Made by a program: the position numbers and the translations under genes
Assembly (NCBI RefSeq): GCF_024199905.1
Contig: NZ_JANAFB010000029.1
Coordinates: forward strand, 1 to 39,497
From: Rothia santali
Lineage (GTDB): Bacteria; Actinomycetota; Actinomycetes; Actinomycetales; Micrococcaceae
Reading direction: 5' to 3'
DNA length: 39,497 nt
In this document: piece by piece, positions 10,507 to 18,290 of the stretch
Layout: the number at the start of each line of letters is the position of its first letter
How positions within the stretch are numbered: position 1 is the first letter of the stretch
Notes under the pieces: generated by a model
The model's input: the letters and a program-made list of their open reading frames with translations, nothing else
The model's database searches: none
Told to the model about the DNA's origin: nothing

Positions 10507-11172
10507 GTGACCGCCGAACTCGTCACCGCCGCCCCGGCGCCGTCGGCCTCGATGGCCGAGCGCACCTACCACACCCTGCGCGACCGGCTCACGCTGCTGG
10601 ACATCGCACCGGGCGCTCCCCTGAGCGAGGCCGCGCTGAGCCGGGAGCTCGACGTCGGGCGCACGCCGCTGCGCGAGGCCCTCAAGCGGCTGGAGGCGGA
10701 CCACCTCGTGGTCACCTTCGCCCGGCGCGGCACCTTCGCCGCCAACGTGGACCTCACCGAGATCACCCCGATCTCCGAGATGCGCCGGGTGCTGGTGCCG
10801 CTGGCCGCCCACCGCGCCGCCTCCTTCACCGGCGGCGAGGTCCGGGGCGAGCTCGCGGAGGCCCTGGACGCCATCCGGGAGACGGCCTCCGACGCCGACC
10901 GCCGGCACCTCATGGAGCTGGACCTCCGCGTCCACCGGCTGATCAGCCAGGCGGCCAGGAGCCCGCACCTGGAGGAGGCCCTGGTGCGCCTGGACAACCT
11001 GGTGACCCGGATGTGGTGCCTGATCATGGACCGGCTCCCGCCGATGGAGGGGCACATCGGGGAGCACCTGGCGCTCGTGGAGCGCATCCTGGCCGGTGAC
11101 GAGGAGCGCGCCGAGCGGCTGGCCCGCGAGCACGTGGCGCACTTCGACGACGCCGCCCGGTCGGTGCTGTAG
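10507..11172 (+). CDS. GntR-family regulator (FCD subfamily) of the sarcosine unit
   Basis: A 221-residue regulator with an N-terminal GntR winged helix-turn-helix (about residues 17-80; PLSEAALSRELDVGRTPLREALKRLE is the classic signature) and a C-terminal all-helical FCD ligand domain. FCD metal-ligand positions are visible in ELDLRVHRLI, EHLALVERIL and AREHVAHF. The GTG at 10507 is chosen because an AAGGAG site is about 8 nt upstream; a GTG at 10465 lacks one. It is divergent from glyA-soxBDAG-purU with an 18-bp palindrome between them, so it probably controls that operon in response to sarcosine, betaine or a C1 signal (inference). Confidence 0.92.
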   Translation: MTAELVTAAPAPSASMAERTYHTLRDRLTLLDIAPGAPLSEAALSRELDVGRTPLREALKRLEADHLVVTFARRGTFAANVDLTEITPISEMRRVLVPLAAHRAASFTGGEVRGELAEALDAIRETASDADRRHLMELDLRVHRLISQAARSPHLEEALVRLDNLVTRMWCLIMDRLPPMEGHIGEHLALVERILAGDEERAERLAREHVAHFDDAARSVL

Positions 11173-11528
11173 CAACGCGGCCCGGTCGGTGCCGTGGCGA
11201 AGGGCCCCGCCGGTGCCGTGGTGGGGCCGGGCGGCCGACGGTGCGGGGTGGAGACGGCCCCGGGTGCACGGCGGGTCCCGGACACGGAAAAGTGGTGCAC
11301 GAACCGCTTGTGTGATGTGTGATCACAGAGTTAGTGTGTTCTAGACAACAGATGGACGGCCGGGGTGGCCGAGGACGACCCCGCCCGGTTCGTCCTCCCC
11401 GCGGGTCGTGGGCCGGGTTCGCCCGGGCCGGCTCGGCGGTGGTCCTGCTGTCGCCCGCAGGCATTCTCGCCGTCCGGGGGAGCGCTCTCGAGGCTCACCG
11501 GCGGCCGTTTCGTGAAAGGGATGATCCC
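11173..11528. other. 356-bp gap holding the control region of the amine-oxidase operon
   Basis: I see no gene here. The first 120 bp are GC-rich filler with short G/C repeats after the GntR stop. From about 11300 the composition becomes AT-richer and holds a candidate promoter and the TGTGATCACA palindrome. A leader of about 180 nt follows to the GTG start at 11529, with an AAAGGG ribosome-binding site just before it. Confidence 0.6.
11308..11337 (+). promoter_or_regulatory. Candidate promoter with TGTGATCACA operator between -35 and -10
   Basis: TTGTGT (11308-11313) and TAGTGT (11332-11337) are separated by 18 nt. The perfect palindrome TGTGATCACA (11318-11327) lies between them, a classic repressor position. 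The identical 10-mer occurs at 16628-16637 in the other control region of this gene block. A GntR-type regulator (gene at 18288) is the plausible binder (inference). Confidence 0.6.
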
Positions 11529-12926
11529 GTGAAGGACGCAGTCATCATCGGAGGAGGGCTCGCCGGCCTGTCGGCCGCCTGGCGGCTCAGGCACTGGGAC
11601 ACCCTCGTCCTGGAGTCCGGGGACCGCATCGGCGGGCGCATCCGCTCGGAGAAGCGCGGCCAGTACTTCCTCAACTGGGGAGGCCACGTCTTCGGCGGCC
11701 CCAACACCTCGACCCACGAGCTGCTCACCGAGACCGGGACCCGCGCCATCGACGTCCCCGGCTCCCTGGCCGGCGTCTCGATGAACGGCAAGCTGCTGCT
11801 CAAGGGCCCCGTCCAGACCTACCCGTTCCGCATCCCCATGGCGCTGTCCGACCGGGTCGCGATGCTGAAGTCGGGCATGAAGGTCAGCGCCGACGTCTTC
11901 CGCTACGCCAAGGCCACCCGGCGCCGCCCGGGCGAGAGCGGCGAGCAGCGGCAGCAGCGGATCTACGACTTCGAGAACGACCGGTCCTTCGCCGACCACC
12001 TCGGGGACATCCCGGAGGACGCCGAGGCGCTGTTCCGGCCGACCGTGACCCGCTCCGCGGGCGACCCCGAGCAGATCTCGGCCGGCGCGGGCATCGGGTA
12101 CTTCAGCCTGGTGTGGAACATCGGGCAGGGTCTGAGCCGCAGCATCCTGGGCGGCCCCTCGACGCTGACCGAGACCATCGCGGCCTCGCAGCACGAGCGG
12201 ATCGAGCTCGGCGCCCAGGTCCAGGAGGTCGTGCAGCACAAGGATCACGTGGTGGTGCGCTACCGCCGGGACGGCGAGGACCGCGAGGTCACCGCGCGCA
12301 CGGCCATCCTGGCCACCCCCGCCACGGTGAGCCACCGGATCGGCGTCGACCTCCCGGCGGACACCCGCGAGGCGCTGGCGCAGGTCAAGTACGGCTCCTA
12401 CGTCAGCGCGGCCTTCCTCACCAACGAGCAGGGCCCGCAGCCGTGGGACGGCGCCTACGGCATCGCGACGCCCAAGCGGTCCTTCAACGTGGCCCTGAAC
12501 ATGGGCAACATCGTCCGCGGGACCGAGAGCCACCGGCAGCCCGGCGGCAGCATCATGACCTTCTCCCCGGCGAGCCTGGCGGAGCGGCTGCTGCCGAAGA
12601 CCGACGAGGAGATCGTCGACACCTACGTCTCCGACCTGGACCAGGTGCTGCCCGGCTTCGCCGGGATCGTCGAGGAGGCGCACGTGCAGCGCTGGGAGAC
12701 GGGCGCGCCCTACTGCTTCCCCGGCCGCGGGAAGCTCCAGGACGTCCTGATGCGCCCCGCCGACCGGGTCTTCCTCGCCGGGGACTACCTGGGCACGCTC
12801 TACACCGAGACCGCCATCACCTCGGCGTTCACCGCCGCCCAGAACGCGGCGAGCCTGCTGGCCACGGAGCGGCAGACCCACGCCGCCCCGTCCACGGCCG
12901 GGCACCCCCTCACCGAAGCCGCCTGA
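11529..12926 (+). CDS. FAD-dependent amine oxidase-fold oxidoreductase
   Basis: A flavoprotein of the amine oxidase/protoporphyrinogen oxidase fold, 465 residues. It opens with the FAD-binding motif VIIGGGLAGLSAAWRL, then LESGDRIGGRIRSE with the GG doublet typical of PF01593-type oxidases, and ends with the C-terminal FAD contact RVFLAGDYLGTLYTETAITSAFTAAQNAA. No signal peptide or membrane segment is seen. The GTG at 11529 has an AAAGGG ribosome-binding site. It heads an operon with a DapA-family lyase and a gamma-aminobutyraldehyde dehydrogenase-like enzyme, so an amine or imino-acid substrate is likely (inference). It is not close to putrescine oxidase by eye, and the substrate is unknown. 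The downstream aldehyde dehydrogenase would fit an oxidase that releases an aldehyde or cyclic imine. Confidence 0.85.
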   Translation: MKDAVIIGGGLAGLSAAWRLRHWDTLVLESGDRIGGRIRSEKRGQYFLNWGGHVFGGPNTSTHELLTETGTRAIDVPGSLAGVSMNGKLLLKGPVQTYPFRIPMALSDRVAMLKSGMKVSADVFRYAKATRRRPGESGEQRQQRIYDFENDRSFADHLGDIPEDAEALFRPTVTRSAGDPEQISAGAGIGYFSLVWNIGQGLSRSILGGPSTLTETIAASQHERIELGAQVQEVVQHKDHVVVRYRRDGEDREVTARTAILATPATVSHRIGVDLPADTREALAQVKYGSYVSAAFLTNEQGPQPWDGAYGIATPKRSFNVALNMGNIVRGTESHRQPGGSIMTFSPASLAERLLPKTDEEIVDTYVSDLDQVLPGFAGIVEEAHVQRWETGAPYCFPGRGKLQDVLMRPADRVFLAGDYLGTLYTETAITSAFTAAQNAASLLATERQTHAAPSTAGHPLTEAA

Positions 12927-12976
12927 GCCCCGGGCGCAGACCACCACCACCCCTCACGAACGCGCAAAGGAGCATC

Positions 12977-13870
12977 ATGCCCCAGGAGATCCGCGGTGTC
13001 CTCACCGCACTGACCACCCCCTTCGACGCCGACGAGAACATCGACGTCCCCGCCCTGCGGCGCGTCGTCGACCGGTCCGTGGAGGCCGGCGTGAACGGCG
13101 TCGTCGCCGGCGGCTCCACCGGGGAGTTCGCCTCCCTCACCCCCGACGAGCGGCGCCGGCTGGTCGACGCCGTCACCGAGCACGTGGGCGGCCGGGTCCC
13201 CGTCATCGCCCAGACCGGCGCGACGACAACCCAGGAGGCGCTCCGCCACTCCGAGGCGGCCCGCGCGGCCGGCGCCGACGTCCTCATGCTGGTCACCCCC
13301 TACTACGAGCCGCTCTCGCTCGAGGAGACCGTGGCCTACATCGAGGAGGTCTCCTCCTCGGTCGAGCTCCCGGTCATGCTGTACAACATCCCCGGCGCCA
13401 CGGGCGTGAACCTCGACCCCGACACCGTGGGCCGCCTCGCCCGGAAGCACGAGAACATCCGCTACATCAAGGACTCGAGCGTCGACTGGGAGCAGGCCCT
13501 GCGCCTGATCCACCACCACGGCGACGTGATCGACACCTTCATCGGGTGGGACACGTTCATCTACAGCGCCCTGCTGGAGGGCGCGGCCGGCGTCATGGCC
13601 GGGGCCGCCAACGTGGTGCCCGGGGAGATCGTCTCGGTCTACCGCGCCGTGACCGAGGGCCGCCTTGACGAGGCACGCGCCGAGTGGGCCCGCCTGTACC
13701 CCGTCATCGACGCGATGATCTCGGAGCCGTTCATCGCCGCCGTCAAGGCCGGCCTGCGGATCCAGGGGGAGCCGGTGGGCGCGCCCCGCAGCCCCATGGG
13801 CGAGATCTCGCCCGCAGCCAACGCACGCATCGAGGAGGCCCTGGCCTCGCTGGAGAAGGTGAGCAAGTGA
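12977..13870 (+). CDS. DapA-family (dihydrodipicolinate synthase/N-acetylneuraminate lyase) Schiff-base lyase
   Basis: A class I aldolase-type TIM-barrel enzyme of 297 residues that forms a lysine Schiff base with a 2-oxo acid. Visible landmarks are LTTPFDADENID at the N-terminus, GSTGEFASLTPDER (carboxylate-binding GSTGE loop), the tyrosine motif MLYNIPGATGVNL and the Schiff-base lysine in RYIKDSSVDWEQ. The placement with an oxidase and an aldehyde dehydrogenase argues for a catabolic lyase or deaminase, not lysine biosynthesis. Hydroxyproline catabolism uses a DapA-family pyrroline-4-hydroxy-2-carboxylate deaminase in such company, and glucarate catabolism uses another. An AAAGGAG site precedes the ATG at 12977, and the stop overlaps the next start (ATGA-type). 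Confidence 0.9.
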   Translation: MPQEIRGVLTALTTPFDADENIDVPALRRVVDRSVEAGVNGVVAGGSTGEFASLTPDERRRLVDAVTEHVGGRVPVIAQTGATTTQEALRHSEAARAAGADVLMLVTPYYEPLSLEETVAYIEEVSSSVELPVMLYNIPGATGVNLDPDTVGRLARKHENIRYIKDSSVDWEQALRLIHHHGDVIDTFIGWDTFIYSALLEGAAGVMAGAANVVPGEIVSVYRAVTEGRLDEARAEWARLYPVIDAMISEPFIAAVKAGLRIQGEPVGAPRSPMGEISPAANARIEEALASLEKVSK

Positions 13871-15372
13871 TGACCGCAGCACCCACCAATATCAAGGTCC
13901 GCCGCGAGGCCCGCGCCGCGCTGGTCGAGACCTCCGAGCTTCCGCCGCTGAAGAACTACATCGACGGCGCGTTCCGGGACGAGGTCTCCGGGAACGTCAC
14001 GACCCTGGTGAACCCCGCGACCGGCGAGGCCATCGCCGACGTGCCGCGGGGCACCGTGGATCAGGTCGACCAGGCCGTGGACGCGGCGTCGGCGGCCTTC
14101 CCCGCCTGGCGCGGCATCACGCCCAAGGAGCGCTCCGAGCTGCTGCTGAAGATCGCGGACCGCATCGAGGAGCACGCGGACGTGCTGGCCCGCCTGGAGG
14201 CCTTCAACGCCGGCAAGCCCCGCGAGGTGGCCGACGACGACGTCGCCGGCACCGTGGACATCTTCCGCTTCTGCGCCGGCGCCTGCCGGGCCTTCACCGA
14301 GCTCGGCTCGGCCCAGTACGTCAAGGACCACACCTCGATCGTCCTGCGCGAGCCGGTGGGCGTGGTCGGGGCGATCGTGCCCTGGAACTACCCCCTGCTC
14401 ATGGGCGCCTGGAAGATCGCGCCGATCCTGGCCGCGGGCAACACCCTGGTGCTCAAGCCGGCGGAGCAGACGCCGCTGACCACGCTCAAGCTGCTCGAGA
14501 TCGTCGGGGACCTGCTGCCCGACGGCGTGTTCAACGTCGTCACGGGGCAGGGCCGCGAGGTCGGGGCCCGGCTCTCCGAGCACCCGGACATCGCGCTGGT
14601 GGCCGTGACCGGCAGCGTCGGCAGCGGTCAGGCGGTCGCGGCCGGCGCCAGCGAGTCGCTCAAGCGCGTGCACCTCGAGCTGGGCGGCAAGGCGCCGGTG
14701 GTGATCTTCGAGGACGCGGACCTGCCGCAGGCCGCCGAGGCCCTGCGCGCGGCCGGGTACTGGAACTCCGGTCAGGAGTGCGGGGCCGGCACGCGCGTCC
14801 TGGTCCACGAGTCGGTCGCGGAGCGCTTCGTCGAGCTGCTGGTGGAGCAGGTCTCCTCCCTCGTGGTGGGGGACCCGGCGGCCGGGGACGACGTCGAGAT
14901 CGGCCCGCTGGTCTCGAAGGACCACTACGAGCGCGTGCTCGGCTTCCTCGAGCGCGCCCAGGCCGACGGGGCCACGGCGGCGATCGGCGGCGGGGCCGCG
15001 GAGGGCGCGGGCTTCTTCGTCGCTCCGACCGTCCTGACCGGCGTCGCGCCCGGCTCCGAGGCCTCGCAGGAGGAGATCTTCGGACCCGTGGTCACTGTGG
15101 AGACCTTCTCCGACGAGGAGGAGGCCATCCGGCGCGCCAACGAGGTGCCCTACGGCCTCGCGGCCTCGGTGTTCACCCGCGACGCCGCGCGCTCGCTCGA
15201 GGTGCCCCAGCGCATCGACGCCGGCACGGTGTGGGTCAACTCCCACCTGGTCCTGGCCAACGAGGTCCCCTGGGGCGGGTTCAAGGGCTCCGGCTACGGC
15301 CGCGACCTCTCGATCTACGCGCTCCAGGACTACTCCCGGACCAAGCACGTGCAGATCAACCACGGACGCTGA
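13870..15372 (+). CDS. Aldehyde dehydrogenase, gamma-aminobutyraldehyde dehydrogenase-like
   Basis: A 500-residue NAD(P)-dependent aldehyde dehydrogenase. It has the cofactor motif IVPWNYPLLMGAWKIAPILAAGNT, the catalytic Glu in HLELGGKAPVVIF and the catalytic Cys in NSGQECGAGTRV. Features recalled from E. coli PatD/YdcW-type aminobutyraldehyde dehydrogenases are also present: VDIFRFCAGACRA, DHTSIVLREPVGVVGAI, and the C-terminal YGRDLSIYALQDYSRTKHV. A 20-residue N-terminal extension precedes the usual start of the fold. The ATG at 13870 overlaps the DapA-family stop by one base (TGATG). The likely role is oxidising an amino-aldehyde or cyclic imine formed upstream in the operon; alpha-ketoglutarate semialdehyde is an alternative. 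A strong bidirectional hairpin follows. Confidence 0.92.
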   Translation: MTAAPTNIKVRREARAALVETSELPPLKNYIDGAFRDEVSGNVTTLVNPATGEAIADVPRGTVDQVDQAVDAASAAFPAWRGITPKERSELLLKIADRIEEHADVLARLEAFNAGKPREVADDDVAGTVDIFRFCAGACRAFTELGSAQYVKDHTSIVLREPVGVVGAIVPWNYPLLMGAWKIAPILAAGNTLVLKPAEQTPLTTLKLLEIVGDLLPDGVFNVVTGQGREVGARLSEHPDIALVAVTGSVGSGQAVAAGASESLKRVHLELGGKAPVVIFEDADLPQAAEALRAAGYWNSGQECGAGTRVLVHESVAERFVELLVEQVSSLVVGDPAAGDDVEIGPLVSKDHYERVLGFLERAQADGATAAIGGGAAEGAGFFVAPTVLTGVAPGSEASQEEIFGPVVTVETFSDEEEAIRRANEVPYGLAASVFTRDAARSLEVPQRIDAGTVWVNSHLVLANEVPWGGFKGSGYGRDLSIYALQDYSRTKHVQINHGR

Positions 15373-15403
15373 CGCCGCGCACGCGCCGGTGAACCGCGCC
15401 GGG

Positions 15404-15443
15404 AGGCCGGGCCCGCCATCCCTCGGGGTGGCGGGCCCGGCCT
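15404..15443. terminator. Bidirectional terminator hairpin between aldehyde dehydrogenase and Ldh-family genes
   Basis: A perfect 15-bp stem (15404-15418 with 15429-15443) with a 10-nt loop lies between two convergent genes. No long U tract follows. Position and strength make it a shared terminator for the plus-strand operon and the minus-strand Ldh-family gene. Confidence 0.82.
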
Positions 15444-15464
15444 CTGCGATGGGGCGGGTTCGGC

Positions 15465-16499
15465 TCATCTCGCGGGGCGGTCCCGGAGCCTTCTTGCGAT
15501 CTCGGCTTCCCCGGCCCGACGCCGCAGGTCGGCCAGCAGGGCGGCGTCGAGCTCCACGCGGTCCAGGCGCGCGCGGCGCCGGCCCGGGACGGCGACGCCG
15601 TGCTCCCGCTCCAGGCGCGCGACGTGCCGTCCGAGCCGGTCCAGGAAGCCCGGGCCGGCCAGCTCGGGGTCGAGGGCCAGGAGGAAGAGGCCGACGCGCG
15701 GGCTCTCGGCCCCGCCGTCGAAGGGCGGGGCGTCGACCGACCAGGACCCGCCGGCCAGGCCCGCGAGGATCTCCACGACCAGGCCGAGGTTGGCGGCCTT
15801 GAGGCCGTCGGGCAGCAGCGAGCCCTCGAGCGCCGCGCCGGCGTCGGAGGTCTCGCGGCCGTCCCGGTCCAGGGCCCAGCCCGGGGGCAGGCTCTCGCCG
15901 CGCTGCGCGGCCTCCCGGATGGACACGTAGGCCACCCGGCCGATGCCCTGGTCCACGAGCACGGGGGCCTCGGGGGCCGGGGCCGCGAGGGAGAAGGGGT
16001 TGGTGCCCAGCACCGCGCCGCCCGCGGCGCCGAGGGCCACCAGGGCGGGCGAGTTCGCGGCGGCCAGCGCCACGAGGCCCTCCTCGGCCACGGCCGAGGT
16101 GAAGTGGCCGAGCTCGCCGCAGGTGTAGGCCTCGCGCACGGCCAGGACCGCGACGCCGCTGCGCCGGGCCTCGGCGGTCAGCTCCGGCAGCAGCCGCTCG
16201 AAGGCGACGTGCGGGATGTTCCGGCGGGCGTCGGCCCGGAGGACGACGCCGCGGCGGTCCGTGAGCGGCTCGGCATCGCCGCGGATGGCGCCCGCCTCGA
16301 GCGCCGCGAGGTAGTCGAGCAGGTGTGTGACGCCCACTTGGGGGCGGCCGCGCCGTTCGGCGAGGACGATCGAGCGGGCCAGGGCCTCCGCGGTCTCGCG
16401 GTCCGCGCCCGAGCGGCGCGCCGCCGCGACGCAGAGCCGCCGCAGCGCCTCCGGCTCGACGCTCATGGGGCGCCGGAGGGCGGCGTCGTCGGCGGTCAT
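15465..16499 (-). CDS. Ldh/YlbC-family NAD(P)-dependent oxidoreductase (malate/L-lactate or imino-acid reductase type)
   Basis: A member of the malate/L-lactate dehydrogenase family, 344 residues, with its own NAD(P)-binding fold (not Rossmann). Seen motifs are the N-terminal helical region with ETAEALARSIVLAERRG, CGELGHFTSAVAEEGLVALAAANS, GAVLGTNPFSLAAPAPE, and LPPGWALDRDGRETSDAGAALEGSLLP. The usual K-G-x-x-L motif after the LLP block reads LKAANLGLVVEIL. The family includes delta1-piperideine-2-carboxylate/pyrroline-2-carboxylate reductase (DpkA/LhpI), ureidoglycolate dehydrogenase and others. Beside an oxidase, a DapA-type lyase, an aldehyde dehydrogenase and an amino-acid symporter, an imino-acid reductase role is the best guess (inference). 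The ATG at 16499 has an AGGAG site; ATG at 16466 is an alternative. Confidence 0.85.
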   Translation of the reverse strand: MTADDAALRRPMSVEPEALRRLCVAAARRSGADRETAEALARSIVLAERRGRPQVGVTHLLDYLAALEAGAIRGDAEPLTDRRGVVLRADARRNIPHVAFERLLPELTAEARRSGVAVLAVREAYTCGELGHFTSAVAEEGLVALAAANSPALVALGAAGGAVLGTNPFSLAAPAPEAPVLVDQGIGRVAYVSIREAAQRGESLPPGWALDRDGRETSDAGAALEGSLLPDGLKAANLGLVVEILAGLAGGSWSVDAPPFDGGAESPRVGLFLLALDPELAGPGFLDRLGRHVARLEREHGVAVPGRRRARLDRVELDAALLADLRRRAGEAEIARRLRDRPAR

Positions 16500-16627
16500 C
16501 GGTCTCCTGGCGTCGCGTGAGGGGGGGTGAGGGGCATCAGCGGCCCCGGGGCGAGCCGCGGACCTCGTCATGGGTGTCAGTGAATGATGGGACAGCGGGG
16601 CGCCGCGGGGCTGCTGATGCCGTGATA

Positions 16628-16637
16628 TGTGATCACA
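16628..16637. promoter_or_regulatory. TGTGATCACA palindrome in the Ldh/symporter divergent region
   Basis: A perfect 10-bp palindrome identical to the one at 11318-11327, in the 297-bp gap between the Ldh-family gene (minus) and the symporter (plus). Both copies are preceded by an AT step (ATG/ATA) and flanked by AT-richer sequence. The shared site links the two transcription units to one regulator. Confidence 0.65.
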
Positions 16638-16722
16638 ATGACATTATTGTTGGGGACCCGGAGGGAGATGTCAATGCCCCGCGACCACTTCGCTTCCCCG
16701 GGGGCGGGCCTCTGCCGGCCTG

Positions 16723-16751
16723 TTGGAGGCGGCGGGGGTCTCGTGTAGCAT
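16723..16751 (+). promoter_or_regulatory. Candidate sigma70-type promoter of the AGCS symporter
   Basis: TTGGAG (16723-16728) and TAGCAT (16746-16751) are spaced by 17 nt, about 45 nt before the symporter ATG. The TGTGATCACA site lies about 85 bp further upstream, so it could act on the divergent Ldh promoter, on this one, or on both. Confidence 0.5.
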
Positions 16752-16796
16752 GGCGGCATCTTCGTGATGGGTGTCACCACACATCGGAGAGTAACG

Positions 16797-18257
16797 ATGG
16801 AAGCACTGACGACCATCAGCGGCTGGATCTGGGATCCCCTGGCGTACTTCGCGCTCGCCGTGGGCGCGTTCTTCACCTTCGTGACCAAAGGCGTGCAGTT
16901 CCGCAGGCTGCCGGACATGATCAGTCAGCTGCGGCACAGCAAGAGCGGCGAGGGCGGGCTGTCCTCGTTCCAGACGCTCGCGCTCACCATGTCGAGCCGC
17001 GTCGGCGTCGGCAGCATCGCGGGCGTCGCGACGGCGATCGCCATGGGCGGGCCCGGCTCCCTCCTCTGGATGGTGATCACGGGACTCCTGGGGTCGACGT
17101 GCGCCTACGCCGAGGCCGTGCTGGCCCAGGTCTACAAGCGGCACCTCCACGACGAGGACCGCGGCGGGATGCCGTACTACATCAGGTTCGGGCTCAAGCT
17201 CCCCTGGCTCGCGATGATCGTCGCCCTGACCGCGATGCTCGGCTACGGCTTCGTCTTCCCCGGCATCCAGGCCAACAACATCGCCTCGAGCGCCGAGCTC
17301 GCCTTCGGCCTGCCGACCTGGGGCACCGGCCTGATCGTCACCGGTCTCCTCGCCCTGGTCATCATCGGCGGGACCAAGCGCATCGTCCACGTCGCGCAGG
17401 CCGTGGTGCCCTTCATGGCGATCGGCTACCTGCTGACCGCGCTGGTCGTCATCTGCTTCAACCTCGAGCGGGTCCCGGAGGCGCTGAGCGTCATCGTGCT
17501 CTCGGGCCTGGGCATCGACCAGGTCTTCGGCGGCATCGTGGGCTACGCCGTCGCCTGGGGCGTGCGGCGGGCCGTGTTCGCCTCGGCGACCGGGTTCGGC
17601 GAGGGCACCTTCTCCGCGGCCGCCGCCCGGGCGAGCCACCCCGGGAAGCAGGGCGTCATCCAGGCGTTCAGCATCTACATCGACCTGCTGCTGATCTGCA
17701 TGGCCACGGGACTCATGATCGTCATCACCGGCAGGTACCACGTCGTGGACAGCGTCGGCGGCGGCTTCATCGTCGACAACGTGCCGGGCGTGGTGGCCGG
17801 GCCGAACTTCGTGCAGGAGGCCATCGACACCTCCCTGACGGGGTGGGGTAGCGTCTTCGTGGCCGTCGCGGTGCTCCTGTTCGCGTTCACCTCCCAGGTG
17901 TTCTTCTACTACGTCGCCACGACCAACCTGGTCTTCATCCTCGGGGAGCGGCGCAACCGGCTCCTGGAGAACATCCTCAAGGCGGGGGCGCTCGCGATCT
18001 CCTTCTTCGGGGCGGTCGTCAGCGCCGATGCGATGTGGGCGGCCGGCGACATCGGGTACGGGCTGCTGGCGTGGCTGAACATGATCAGCGTCCTGCTGCT
18101 GACGCCGGTGGTCTGGAAGGTGGTCAAGGACTACGACCGGCAGCGGCGCGCCGGGGTGGACCCGACCTTCGACCCGGAGGCCCTGGGCATCCAGGGCGCG
18201 GAATGGTGGAAGACCGCGATCGAGACCGGGGCCCTGGACCGGATCAAGCAGGGCTGA
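16797..18257 (+). CDS. AGCS-family sodium:alanine/glycine symporter
   Basis: An inner-membrane amino acid carrier of the alanine or glycine:cation symporter family, 486 residues with about ten hydrophobic segments. Family signatures are clear: RVGVGSIAGVATAIAMGGPG followed by WMVITGLLGSTCAYAEAVLAQVY, and FGEGTFSAAAARASHPGKQG followed by IYIDLLLICMATGLMIV. The ATG at 16797 has a GGAGAG site; an upstream ATG at 16764 has none. Substrates in the family are small neutral amino acids, moved with Na+. Between a set of amino-acid-type oxidative enzymes and a GntR regulator it is presumably the uptake system of the block (inference). Confidence 0.94.
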   Translation: MEALTTISGWIWDPLAYFALAVGAFFTFVTKGVQFRRLPDMISQLRHSKSGEGGLSSFQTLALTMSSRVGVGSIAGVATAIAMGGPGSLLWMVITGLLGSTCAYAEAVLAQVYKRHLHDEDRGGMPYYIRFGLKLPWLAMIVALTAMLGYGFVFPGIQANNIASSAELAFGLPTWGTGLIVTGLLALVIIGGTKRIVHVAQAVVPFMAIGYLLTALVVICFNLERVPEALSVIVLSGLGIDQVFGGIVGYAVAWGVRRAVFASATGFGEGTFSAAAARASHPGKQGVIQAFSIYIDLLLICMATGLMIVITGRYHVVDSVGGGFIVDNVPGVVAGPNFVQEAIDTSLTGWGSVFVAVAVLLFAFTSQVFFYYVATTNLVFILGERRNRLLENILKAGALAISFFGAVVSADAMWAAGDIGYGLLAWLNMISVLLLTPVVWKVVKDYDRQRRAGVDPTFDPEALGIQGAEWWKTAIETGALDRIKQG

Positions 18258-18274
18258 CGGCGGTGCCGTCTGGC

Positions 18275-18290
18275 TATAGTGGAGGACATG
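18275..18290 (+). promoter_or_regulatory. Leaderless promoter: TATAGT -10 seven bases before the GntR start
   Basis: TATAGT (18275-18280) is followed by 7 nt and then the ATG at 18288, so the transcript would begin at or next to the start codon. The same -10 to ATG spacing occurs before the DJ-1/PfpI gene (CATACT, ATG 2072) and the LacI gene (CAAGAT, ATG 19047). Confidence 0.6.

Noticed and set aside
11318-11327. TGTGATCACA read as a Crp (cAMP receptor) site.
   Set aside because: The Crp consensus needs a 6-nt spacer between TGTGA and TCACA; here the half-sites abut and overlap, which suits a GntR dimer better.
12977-13870. DapA-family gene as the lysine-biosynthetic dapA.
   Set aside because: It is embedded in an oxidase/aldehyde dehydrogenase operon with no other lysine genes; a catabolic lyase is the better reading.
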